Source of the DNA: Herbidospora galbida
GTDB lineage: Bacteria; Actinomycetota; Actinomycetes; Streptosporangiales; Streptosporangiaceae
Assembly (NCBI RefSeq): GCF_005233835.1
Contig: NZ_SZQA01000004.1
Span: forward strand, 1-64,000
Reading direction: 5' to 3'
Length of the DNA: 64,000 bases
The notes under the pieces were generated by a model that saw only the letters and a program-made list of their open reading frames with translations, had not been told where the DNA came from and ran no database searches. This document shows, in pieces, positions 38,778 to 46,588 of this stretch. The position numbers and the translations under genes were made by a program. Position 1 is the first letter of the stretch. The number at the start of each line of letters is the position of its first letter.

Positions 38778-39115
38778 CTCGCTCGGGACGGCTCATGGTC
38801 GACGCCCCTTCGGGGCGGCTTCCACGAGCCGTTCTCGTTCCTCCACACGGGGGGCGACCCCCCGAGCCCCCCGATACGAGAGGGCTTCGCCCCCTCGCGC
38901 TCCCCTTGGTGCGCATTCGCGCCCCCTGCGTCGCTGTCGCTCCTGGCGAAGGGCTCCGCCCCTCGCGCTCCCTGGAAAAGCCTCGCTTCGCCTGATCGCT
39001 TGGTCTTCGCATTTATGTCGATCGAGATTTATGTCGACTTCGAAACAGGGCCCTGGCCATATGTATTCGGGCCACCCCATTCAACAGATGCGGTGGTGCC
39101 ATCCGCCTTCATGGT
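38778..39115. other. Structured non-coding stretch after the tRNA
   Basis: 338 bases without a supported gene. Contains a long stem (38788-38798 with 38822-38832, 11 bp with one mismatch) enclosing a C(UUCG)G hairpin (38803-38817), two near-identical direct repeats AGGGCT-T/C-CGCCC followed by CTCGCGCTCCC (38881-38904 and 38950-38972), and an 11-base A/T-rich direct repeat ATTTATGTCGA (39011-39021, 39027-39037). The first hairpin may end tRNA transcription. Base composition becomes less G/C rich after 39000. No copy of the tRNA 3' end is seen. Confidence 0.5.
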
Positions 39116-40228
39116 TCAGGTTCGGGTGGTTTCCACCTCGGTCACGCGGGCTGCTTCCGGGGCGGTGGCGGGGCGGACTTCGACGAAGTCGTTCTCGTTT
39201 CTGAGGATGGTGACGATGCCCGTCAGCAGGGTGGTCCGGCGGATCCGGTTCCGGGCTACGACCTGGCGGTCGACCGACAGGACCTCCTGATGGGCGTGCT
39301 CGTCGCGGGCCCACGTCCAGGCCCGGCCGCTGACGCCGGGGTCGGGGCCCAGCAGGGCGGTGCTGACGTCGGACGCGGGCAACTGGAGCGTCGGTGCGCC
39401 GTGGGGGTTCAGTTCCCTGCCGATGCGGCGGCTGACGTGCAGCTGGGCGGCATAGTCCTCCAGCATGTCCTGTGACCAGTCGCGCATGCCGCCGGGCAGG
39501 TTCCCCAGCATCGTGCGTCGCAGGTCGCCCAGCACCTCGTCCAGTCTCCGGCCGGAGGCCAAGGCGGCCTCCGCGTGGTAGCCGATGCGACCCGTGAACT
39601 CGTCGGTGGGAAGCCGTTCCATCTCGCGCGGTGGAGAGGTGGGCCTGATCAGTCTGGGCGGTTCCGGATGAGCGGGCGGGTGGAAGGCGGGCCACTCGTG
39701 CTGTCCCGGCACGACCGAGGTCAGGTCGGGCGGGGGCATCTCGCCCATCGTGGCCAGGACGTCGTCGTGGGCGGCGGAGGCGGCGTCGGCCAGCGGCCAG
39801 AAGCGCAGCAGCCACGGTTCCTCGACCGGTTCCAGGACCTCCTCGTCCCACTCGGCGGGTTCGGTTCTGACCGGTCCCACATAGGCGCGCAGACCGTAGG
39901 CGAAGAGTGGCGGGCCGAGGAGCAGCATCTGCCTCGACCGGTCGTGGCTCGGGCCGTGGGCGGAGACCGTCCCGCCGGGGCTCAGGTACACGGCCTGCCG
40001 GGCCGCCGTCCACGACCCGGCCGGCGCGGGAGGCGCACCGTCCCAGGCCTCCATCCGCACGAGCGCGCGGTAGGCCCTCGCCGGGCTGGTGAGGGTGGCC
40101 GTACCGAGCACCGGGAGTGAGCCGGTCTCGTCGCCGGTGAGATCCCAGAGGCCCGTCCCGTCGAGGAGTTCGAAGCGGCCGTAGGAGATGGGGACGTCGT
40201 CCTCCACGCGGCGGAGAAGTTCACTCAC
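39116..40228 (-). CDS. Uncharacterised soluble protein coupled to a membrane protein
   Basis: 370 residues with no signal peptide and no membrane span. I do not recognise a family. The N-terminal part looks beta-rich (YGRFELLDGTGLWDLTG, QAVYLSPGGTVSAHG); the middle is proline-rich (about 165-215); the C-terminal part is mixed with charged helices (YHAEAALASGRRLDEVLGDL). GTG 40228 overlaps the end of the upstream membrane-protein gene by 8 bases (GTGAGTGA), so the two are translated together and probably act together. Codon use is normal for the genome. Confidence 0.7.
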   Translation of the reverse strand: MSELLRRVEDDVPISYGRFELLDGTGLWDLTGDETGSLPVLGTATLTSPARAYRALVRMEAWDGAPPAPAGSWTAARQAVYLSPGGTVSAHGPSHDRSRQMLLLGPPLFAYGLRAYVGPVRTEPAEWDEEVLEPVEEPWLLRFWPLADAASAAHDDVLATMGEMPPPDLTSVVPGQHEWPAFHPPAHPEPPRLIRPTSPPREMERLPTDEFTGRIGYHAEAALASGRRLDEVLGDLRRTMLGNLPGGMRDWSQDMLEDYAAQLHVSRRIGRELNPHGAPTLQLPASDVSTALLGPDPGVSGRAWTWARDEHAHQEVLSVDRQVVARNRIRRTTLLTGIVTILRNENDFVEVRPATAPEAARVTEVETTRT

Positions 40229-42023
40229 TGGCGTACTCCCACGTCTTCAGGTTGAGCCGCTTCTTCGACGTGCCGGGGTAGACCACGACCAGGTGTTCCT
40301 CGTCTTCGCGGATCCGCACGTAGACGCGCAGCCGGTAGCGGCCCTTCCCCTCGATCGCCAGGTTCGGGATCGGGGCGTACGCGCCCACGTCGCCGCCGTC
40401 CGCCTCCGGCACGGTGAGGTGGCCGGTGGGGGTGGTGATCGGCACCTCGGTGACCTGGTCCCAGCCGGCCAGCCGCAGTGGGGGTGCGGTGCGGAAGGCC
40501 TTCACGGTCAGGCACAGGTCGATGACGTCTTCGAGGTGCCCGACGAGCACCGAGCTGCCGGCCACGCCGATCTGCGACTTGTCGTCGTAGAGGCGCTCGA
40601 TCGCCTGCTCCGCCCGCGTTTCACCGGCCTTGTCCTTGGGATCGTGGACGTAGTAGCCGTAGTCGCCGTCGGCGAACAGGGAGTAGTTGGCCGTGGCCTG
40701 GACGACGCCCTTGGTCCGGGGCCACGGGTCGCGGCACCTCGCGTTCATCTCGGCGATGTAGGCCTGGTCCGCCGCCTCCGCCTCTTCGGCCGAGTGCAGC
40801 AGCTCGGGCCGGATCGCGCGGACGACCTCGGGGCAGACGTAGACGAGATCCGACAGGTCCACCCCCCACGAGGCCCGCTCGCTCCCGGCCTGCTTCAGCA
40901 GCGCCTCCTGCTCCTCGCGGTCCTCCGCATGGCACAGCTCCCGCCCGTAGGCGATGATCTGCTGGTCGGACAGGGTGTCGGGGAACATGGGCGGGACTCC
41001 GCCCATCTGGTCGCGGGCCCGGCACACGAAGGCGTCGTCGCGTTCCTCGGGCTTCAGGTCGCCGAAGGCCTCCCACTCGTAGCAGCCCATCGACCAGCCG
41101 CTGAAGGTCGTGCGCGGGGCGTACTCCGGCTGGAGCGACACGACGACCGGCAGCACGGCCACGGACGCCACCGCGACGCGGACCAGCCGCTGCCGCGCGG
41201 GCGGGAGCGGCTCCCCGGGCAGGTCGTCGGAGGGCATCTCTCGGGCGGTCGCCGCGAGCCACACGGCGTGGACGAGCGCCGCCGCGTCCATGATGATCTG
41301 GGGGGCGAAGCTGGGGGCCGTGAAGATGTCGGCGTCGAACCGGTCGAAGATGAAGTCGAGCGGATACACCAGCACATACACGTTCAGCGACAGCCATCCG
41401 GCGATCAGCGTGCCGCGGCTCCACCGGCCGTCGCGATGCTGCCCGACGATCGTGAGAATCGTCCCGGCCGCTCCGCACGCCATCAGGATCAGAGCGACGA
41501 CGAGGCCCGGTTCGAGCTCCAGGAGGTCGAGTTCGTCGAGCAGGTCGTTGGCGGTCGCGGCCAGCGTGACCGCGAACATCGCCCCGGCCGCCGCGCGCAG
41601 CGGGCGCGACCGCCAGCGGATGACGCGCAGGTAGAGGACGCTGATCGCGGTCCACAACACGAGGCCGAACACCAGGTCGACCTCGTCGGGAAGCCACCCC
41701 AGCGGGAACCACAGCACCAGGCTGTACGCCACCGCCAGATACAGCAGCCACCGCAGCGCCCTCTCCCCGCGGTTCACGGGTCCCGGGGCGGGCGGCCGCA
41801 GGATCAGCCACAGGAGTCCGGCCTTCACGAAGGCGGCCGCGACCAGCATCACCTTGGTCGCGACGTCGAACCCGTCCGGCCTGATGAACTGCAACTCCAG
41901 ATCAGGCGCGGGCGTCCATTCGGCGGCCGTCCACAGCAGGGCGTCGTCGAACACCACACCCGCGACCGCCGCCGCCAGAACCAGACCCACGACGCCGATT
42001 CTGCAAATCCGCCATAAAAGCAT
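40221..42023 (-). CDS. Uncharacterised membrane protein with large extracytoplasmic domain
   Basis: About 600 residues. Some eight to nine membrane spans in the first 300 residues, with a final span at about 272-292, followed by a soluble domain of about 300 residues containing several cysteines (MGCYEWEAFG, AFVCRARDQ, RELCHAED, YVCPEVVRA) that could form disulphides outside the cell. No family recognised. ATG 42023 lacks a ribosome site, but TAAGAT lies 8 bases before it, consistent with a leaderless transcript; TTG/GTG codons up to 42050 are alternatives. Overlaps the next gene by 8 bases. Confidence 0.68.
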   Translation of the reverse strand: MLLWRICRIGVVGLVLAAAVAGVVFDDALLWTAAEWTPAPDLELQFIRPDGFDVATKVMLVAAAFVKAGLLWLILRPPAPGPVNRGERALRWLLYLAVAYSLVLWFPLGWLPDEVDLVFGLVLWTAISVLYLRVIRWRSRPLRAAAGAMFAVTLAATANDLLDELDLLELEPGLVVALILMACGAAGTILTIVGQHRDGRWSRGTLIAGWLSLNVYVLVYPLDFIFDRFDADIFTAPSFAPQIIMDAAALVHAVWLAATAREMPSDDLPGEPLPPARQRLVRVAVASVAVLPVVVSLQPEYAPRTTFSGWSMGCYEWEAFGDLKPEERDDAFVCRARDQMGGVPPMFPDTLSDQQIIAYGRELCHAEDREEQEALLKQAGSERASWGVDLSDLVYVCPEVVRAIRPELLHSAEEAEAADQAYIAEMNARCRDPWPRTKGVVQATANYSLFADGDYGYYVHDPKDKAGETRAEQAIERLYDDKSQIGVAGSSVLVGHLEDVIDLCLTVKAFRTAPPLRLAGWDQVTEVPITTPTGHLTVPEADGGDVGAYAPIPNLAIEGKGRYRLRVYVRIREDEEHLVVVYPGTSKKRLNLKTWEYASE

Positions 42024-42165
42024 AGGAAGCGATCTTAGCGGGGCACACACTACGAGCGGACATGGCGCAATTCACCGCCGATATCCGACAAATACCGACG
42101 GAAAGTCATTGGCCCGGCGAATGACTTCCATTCCGTAAATGGGGAAATCCGGCGAAGCTGGCCGC

Positions 42166-43248
42166 ATGAAACCCTTGGCCAGGATCGCGGCCGCCCTCGG
42201 GCTCGCCGCCGCCGTCATAACGCCCTCTCCCGCTCTCGCCGCCGACCCGGTTCTGCACGACCATCCCCTCCCCGGCCTCCGCGCCGAAGCGGAGCTGACC
42301 GACCTGGCCGCCCCCGCGCAGAACCAGATCTGGATCGTCGGCTACCAGGCGCTCAAGCCGGGCTACCCGGGCAACCCGGTCGTCCACCGATGGAACGGCC
42401 GCCGCTGGGCCGGCTTCACCATCCCGGACTTCTCCAGCCGGGGCGTGCTGCGCAGCGTGAGCGCCACCGCCGACGGCGTCTGGATCGGCGGGACCAAAGA
42501 CGGCGCCGCCTACATCGCGCAGTACGTCAACGGCGCGTTCACCCAGGTCGCCGCCCCGGCCGGGCTGAGGTCCGCGGCCCCCGAGCAGACCTCGGCGGGG
42601 GTGTGGCTGCCGGGCGACCCCCGCACGGGCGTCATCTGGCGGCGCGAGGGCACGGCGTGGGCCCCCTACGCCATGCCGATGCAGAAGGTGCTGGCGGTGA
42701 AGGCCCTGGGCGGCCAGGCGTGGGCCGTCGGCGGGGCGCCGGCCGAGGACGACTCCGTCCCCGGCGTCGCCCGTTTCACCGGTACGGCCTGGGAGAACGT
42801 CCCCTACCCCGCCCCCTTCAGCGAGGGCTCGATCCTGGAGGACGTGCTGCCGCGTACCGCAGACGACATCTGGGTCGCCGGCACCGACTACACGCGCGGC
42901 GAGCCGCGCCCGACCGAACCGCTGCTGCACCGCTACGACGGCGCGACGTGGACCCCGGTCCCGCTGCCGCCCGAGGTCATCGGGCTGAACTCCATCGCGC
43001 GCGACGACTCGGGCAAGGTCTGGATCTCCGGCCTGGCCCAGGCGCCGGGCTGGGACGCCCGTCCCCGGCCCGTGCTCATCGGCACCTCGCCCGACCCGAT
43101 CGCCTGGACCGTCGTGGAGGTCCCCTTCGACGGCGAGAGCGGCGTCCATCACGAAGGGTGGGACACCCTCGGCGTCGAGGCCGGCACCTCCCGCATCTGG
43201 CTGCTGGCCGACACCCGGCCGAACGGTCCCGTGCTGTCGACCGGCTGA
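42166..43248 (+). CDS. Secreted beta-propeller-like protein
   Basis: 360 residues. Signal peptide of about 26 residues (PSPALA-A). The mature part contains repeated segments of the type W-I/V-G/A-G with aromatic spacing (NQIWIVGYQ, DGVWIGGTKDG, QAWAVGG, DDIWVAGTDY, GKVWISGLAQ, SRIWLLADT), about six units, as in six- or seven-bladed propellers. Target unknown; it could bind a ligand on the cell surface. ATG 42166 begins the signal peptide; an in-frame ATG at 42139 would add nine residues. Confidence 0.72.
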   Translation: MKPLARIAAALGLAAAVITPSPALAADPVLHDHPLPGLRAEAELTDLAAPAQNQIWIVGYQALKPGYPGNPVVHRWNGRRWAGFTIPDFSSRGVLRSVSATADGVWIGGTKDGAAYIAQYVNGAFTQVAAPAGLRSAAPEQTSAGVWLPGDPRTGVIWRREGTAWAPYAMPMQKVLAVKALGGQAWAVGGAPAEDDSVPGVARFTGTAWENVPYPAPFSEGSILEDVLPRTADDIWVAGTDYTRGEPRPTEPLLHRYDGATWTPVPLPPEVIGLNSIARDDSGKVWISGLAQAPGWDARPRPVLIGTSPDPIAWTVVEVPFDGESGVHHEGWDTLGVEAGTSRIWLLADTRPNGPVLSTG

Positions 43249-43269
43249 AGCCACCGCGATTTGCACCCG

Positions 43270-43311
43270 GTAAACAGATCGGTTTACGCTGCTGGAAACA
43301 GGTCTGTTTAC
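43270..43311. promoter_or_regulatory. Two TetR-type operators in front of the SDR gene
   Basis: GTAAAC-AGATCG-GTTTAC (43270-43287) and GGAAAC-AGGTCT-GTTTAC (43294-43311), 24 bases apart. The same pattern occurs at 44591-44613 before the TetR gene. The second copy ends 11 bases before the SDR start, next to GGAGG. Confidence 0.78.
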
Positions 43312-43322
43312 CGGAGGTTCCC

Positions 43323-44012
43323 ATGAAGATCCAAGACGCGACCGTGCTGATCACCGGTGCCAACCGGGGCATCGGAAAGTCCTTTGCCGAGGAGGCGCTG
43401 GCGCGCGGGGCGCGCAAGGTCTACGCCGCCGCGCGGGACCCCCGAACCGTCACCACGCCCGGCGTCGAGCCCGTCAGGCTCGACATCACCGACCCCGCCG
43501 CGATCGCCGAACTCGCGGAGCGGCTCACCGACGTCGACATCCTCGTCAACAACGCCGGGGTCGCGCTCAGCACCTCGATCATCGACGACGACCTCGAGAC
43601 GATCCGCCGCGAGATGGAGGTCAACTACTACGGGCCGCTCCAGGTCAGCCGCGCCTTCGCGCCCACGCTGACCGCGCGCGAGGGTCACCTCTTGATCGTC
43701 AACTCGGCGCTCTCCTGGGCCGTCATCCCGGGCACCGCCCCCTACGCGGCCACCAAGGCCGCCTCATGGATGCTGGCCAACGCGCTGCGGCTCGAACTGG
43801 CGCCGAAGGTCGGCGTGACCAGCCTCCACGTCGGTTATGTCGACACCGACATGGCCGCCGGCGTGACCGGCGAGAAGGTGCCGCCGGCCGAGGTCGCCCG
43901 CGAGGCGTTCGACGGGATCGAGAAGGGGGCCATGGAGGTGCTCGTCGACGGCACGTCCCGGCAGGTCAAGGCCGCGCTCTCGCTCGACCCGAGCGCGCTC
44001 TACGGAAGCTGA
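43323..44012 (+). CDS. Short-chain dehydrogenase regulated by TetR
   Basis: 229 residues, SDR with TGANRGIG, NNAGVAL, catalytic Ser in NSALSW and YAATKAA. Basic residues after strand 2 (AAARDP) favour NADP. ATG 43323 with GGAGG 6 bases upstream. Converges on its presumed regulator gene with 13 bases overlap. Substrate unknown; such pairs commonly respond to quinones, aldehydes or antibiotics. Confidence 0.88.
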   Translation: MKIQDATVLITGANRGIGKSFAEEALARGARKVYAAARDPRTVTTPGVEPVRLDITDPAAIAELAERLTDVDILVNNAGVALSTSIIDDDLETIRREMEVNYYGPLQVSRAFAPTLTAREGHLLIVNSALSWAVIPGTAPYAATKAASWMLANALRLELAPKVGVTSLHVGYVDTDMAAGVTGEKVPPAEVAREAFDGIEKGAMEVLVDGTSRQVKAALSLDPSALYGS

Positions 44013-44572
44013 GCGGCGAGCAGGGTCCGCACGGCGGTGAGCAGGCTCTCGGGCATGGGCTCCTTGCGGACCGACGCATAGGTCATCGCGCCGTCGAAGA
44101 GCATCATCAGCTGTTCGCCGAGCTGGCCGGGGTCGGCGGCCCCGGCCAGCCGGGCCTCCGCCTCGAAGTGGGCCTGCATCCGCTTCTTGTACGTCACCGC
44201 GGCCACCCGCACCGGATGCGCGGGATCGCGGATCTCGGCCGCCGTGTTGAGCACCGGGCAGCCCGGATAGTCGCCGACCTCCGACTGGCGGCGGGCCGTG
44301 GTGAACACCGCCATGATGCGCTCGACCGGCGACAGGCCCGCGTCGTCGGCGGGCAGCAGGTCGGCCAGGACGCACCGCATCTCCTCGGCCAGATAAGCCT
44401 CGATCAGGTCGTCTTTGGTGCGGAAACGCTGGTAGAGGCTGCGCTTGGAGACCCCGGCCGTCTCCGACAGCAGGTCGACGCCGGTCACGTTGACGCCCCG
44501 CCCGTTGAACAGCAGCCGGGCGCTGGCGAGCACGCGGTCGCGCACGTCGTCGGAGGGGATCGTCTCTGCCAT
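44000..44572 (-). CDS. TetR-family repressor
   Basis: 190 residues: N-terminal HTH (about 10-56; VDLLSETAGVSKRSLYQRFRTKDDL) and C-terminal ligand domain with GCPVLNTAAE, as in TetR_C_16-like regulators. ATG 44572. Operators with half-site GTTTAC lie before this gene and before the convergent SDR, so it very likely represses both. The promoter overlaps the 3' end of the neighbouring MarR gene. Confidence 0.9.
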   Translation of the reverse strand: MAETIPSDDVRDRVLASARLLFNGRGVNVTGVDLLSETAGVSKRSLYQRFRTKDDLIEAYLAEEMRCVLADLLPADDAGLSPVERIMAVFTTARRQSEVGDYPGCPVLNTAAEIRDPAHPVRVAAVTYKKRMQAHFEAEARLAGAADPGQLGEQLMMLFDGAMTYASVRKEPMPESLLTAVRTLLAAQLP

Positions 44573-44590
44573 GGCAACCAGTCTACTCGT

Positions 44591-44613
44591 GGGGAAACAG
44601 ATGGGTTTACCCC
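44591..44613. promoter_or_regulatory. Operator in front of the TetR gene
   Basis: GGGGAAAC-AGATGG-GTTTACCCC, 19 bases before the TetR start, matching the two sites at 43270-43311. It overlaps the last codons of the MarR gene (stop at 44607). Confidence 0.75.
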
Positions 44614-45083
44614 GCGTCACACGCGTCGATGGCCTGGACGATGTCCTCGGAGCACTGCCGCAGCGAGTCCAGCCGGCTCTGGTCGAGGGCGTCGATCACC
44701 AGCTTCCGCACGTTCGCGACGTGGCCCGGCGCCAGCCGTACGAGGTGGGCGTGGCCCTCGTCGGTCAGGATCGCGTTGGTGAACCGGCCGTCGCACGGGT
44801 CGGGCTCGCGCCGGACGAAACCGCGCTTCTCCAGCCGCCGCATCAGGTGGGACAGCCGCGACAGCTCCGAGTTGACCAGCACGGCCAGCCCGCTCATGCG
44901 CATGGTCCGGTCAGGGGCGTCGGAGAGCCCGGCCAGCACGTGGTATTCGACGAAGTTGAGCCCGCCGTCGCGCTGGAGCTGCTCCTCCAGGGCGGCGGGC
45001 AGCCGGGCCAGCATGAGGCTGAACGACCGCCAGGCCGCCAGCTCGTCGCTGCTCAGCCAGCGCACCTCGTCTGTTGTGGTCAT
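44607..45083 (-). CDS. MarR-family regulator
   Basis: 158 residues: helical dimer domain plus winged helix (LSRLSHLMRRLEKRGFVRREPDPCDGR is the recognition helix and wing). ATG 45083 has GTGAG 3 bases upstream; GTG 45089 is in frame. Divergent from the NADPH-dependent FMN reductase, with two TTGAA-N2-TTCAA sites between, so it likely controls that gene and itself. A cysteine in the wing (PDPCDGR) might make it redox-responsive (inference). Confidence 0.88.
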   Translation of the reverse strand: MTTTDEVRWLSSDELAAWRSFSLMLARLPAALEEQLQRDGGLNFVEYHVLAGLSDAPDRTMRMSGLAVLVNSELSRLSHLMRRLEKRGFVRREPDPCDGRFTNAILTDEGHAHLVRLAPGHVANVRKLVIDALDQSRLDSLRQCSEDIVQAIDACDAG

Positions 45084-45099
45084 ACTCACAGTCTAGGCT

Positions 45100-45154
45100 A
45101 TGACTTGAACGTTCATGTCATCTGGGTCTAGTCTCATCTCGTTGAATCTTCAAC
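45100..45154. promoter_or_regulatory. Two MarR-type operators
   Basis: Palindrome ATGACTTGAAC-GTTCATGTCAT (45100-45121, one mismatched pair) and GTTGAA-TC-TTCAAC (45141-45154), both with core TTGAA-N2-TTCA, in the 87-base gap between the divergent MarR and reductase genes. Confidence 0.72.
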
Positions 45155-45170
45155 TTCTGAGGAGTACGAG

Positions 45171-45746
45171 ATGAGCAACCTGAAGATCGCAGTGATCCTC
45201 GGCAGCACCCGCCCCGGCCGCAACGGCAAGGCGGTGGCCGACTGGGTCATGACCCGGGCCAAGGAGCGCACCGGCGCCGACTACGAGCTCGTCGACCTGG
45301 CCGACCACCCGCTCCCCCACCTCGACGAGGCCTACCCGCCGAGCTTCGGCAACTACACCGGCGACCACACCAAGGCGTGGGCGGCCACCATCGACTCCTA
45401 CGACGGGTTCGTCTTCGTCACGCCGGAGTACAACCACTCGACCTCGGGCGTGCTGAAGAACGCCATCGACTACCTCTACAAGGAGTGGAACAACAAGGCC
45501 GCCGGCTTCGTCTCCTACGGCTCCCTCGGCGGCGCCCGCGCCATCGAGCACCTGCGGGCGATGCTCAGCGAGCTCCAGGTCGCCCACGTGCGGCAGCAGG
45601 TGTCGTTCTCGCTGTTCCACGACTTCGAGAACTTCTCGCACTTCCAGCCGTCGCAGATCCACGACGCCTCGGCCGACACCCTGTTCGACCAGCTCGAGTC
45701 GTGGGCGGGGGCCCTGCGTCAGGTCCGCGCGGGCGTGGCCGCCTGA
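45171..45746 (+). CDS. NADPH-dependent FMN reductase (flavodoxin fold)
   Basis: 191 residues. The phosphate loop GSTRPGRNGKAV binds FMN, and PEYNHSTSGVLKNAIDYL is the family signature near the flavin ring. Reduces quinones, azo compounds or free FMN using NADPH. ATG 45171 with GAGGAG 6 bases upstream. Under probable MarR control. Confidence 0.92.
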   Translation: MSNLKIAVILGSTRPGRNGKAVADWVMTRAKERTGADYELVDLADHPLPHLDEAYPPSFGNYTGDHTKAWAATIDSYDGFVFVTPEYNHSTSGVLKNAIDYLYKEWNNKAAGFVSYGSLGGARAIEHLRAMLSELQVAHVRQQVSFSLFHDFENFSHFQPSQIHDASADTLFDQLESWAGALRQVRAGVAA

Positions 45747-45751
45747 GCGGC

Positions 45752-46417
45752 TTACGAGCGGGGGAACTCGCAGCGGAAACCGGTGTCGGTCCGCTCGCAG
45801 AACCGGGGGACGTTCTGCCGCGGACCGGGCTGGTCGACGACCACCCCGAACCTGGGCCGCTCATCCCGCCAGGGCTGATCGACCGCGACCACGAGCAGGG
45901 CGCCGACGATGACGCCCACCAGGCCCGCGGCCAGCAGGGCGATCACACCGAACCGGCGGCGGGGGCCCGGTTCGGAAGCGGAGACGGTACGCCACCCAGG
46001 GGCGTCCCATCCGGCCCCGCCGGGTCCAAAGGCGTATCCGGCGGGCGCCTTCTTCGCAGCGGAAGGGCCGCGGAAGCGGTAACGCGGCGGCGGGGGCGAG
46101 GCGAAACTGCCCGTGCCGGGTGAGGCGGTACCGGCGGAACCGGTCGCCGATGAACCCGCACCAGAGATACCCGCACCGGCAGGGCCGGCTGCGGAAGAGT
46201 CCGTGCTTCGAGGGTCGGCGCCGAAGGCGCCCACGCGAGTGGGATCGGGGCCGGCTTCCGTGCCATGAGAGCTTGCGCCGAACGCGCCCGTGCCCGCTTG
46301 ACCCGCACCAGGAGGCGGCGTCACGGCCGGGATCTCCCTGGTAGGGGAGTCGGCCGGGTCGCGCGGCGCGGTGTTCGTGTCCTCAGTGCCGCGCAACCCG
46401 GCGTCGTGATCCGTCAT
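45752..46417 (-). CDS. Low-complexity membrane-anchored protein
   Basis: 221 residues. The first 150 residues are disordered, rich in Gly, Ala, Ser, Pro and Thr (repeats of the type GxGSSATGSAGT), followed by one membrane span (about 158-180) and a short outer tail with two cysteines (FCERTDTGFRCEF) that could form a disulphide. Orientation N-in, C-out. No known family. It faces the two-component system gene across a 171-base gap. Confidence 0.68.
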   Translation of the reverse strand: MTDHDAGLRGTEDTNTAPRDPADSPTREIPAVTPPPGAGQAGTGAFGASSHGTEAGPDPTRVGAFGADPRSTDSSAAGPAGAGISGAGSSATGSAGTASPGTGSFASPPPPRYRFRGPSAAKKAPAGYAFGPGGAGWDAPGWRTVSASEPGPRRRFGVIALLAAGLVGVIVGALLVVAVDQPWRDERPRFGVVVDQPGPRQNVPRFCERTDTGFRCEFPRS

Positions 46418-46588
46418 CGCGAATCTTTTCTCCCTTTAACACCCCAAGGATGCAGCTCCCGAGACTCATACTGCCCCACCGCCCGTAAGAGGCGCGTAAG
46501 CCGTCCGCCGGTCTGCGACCTGGGTCGTAGGGCCGAATCCGCCGCTAGGCGGACCGTGCCGGGAACTGCGCATACGTACTCTTGAGGC

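Noticed and set aside
38704-42050. Integrated element at the tRNA
   Set aside because: No integrase, no duplicate of the tRNA 3' end and normal codon use; kept only as a possibility in the findings.
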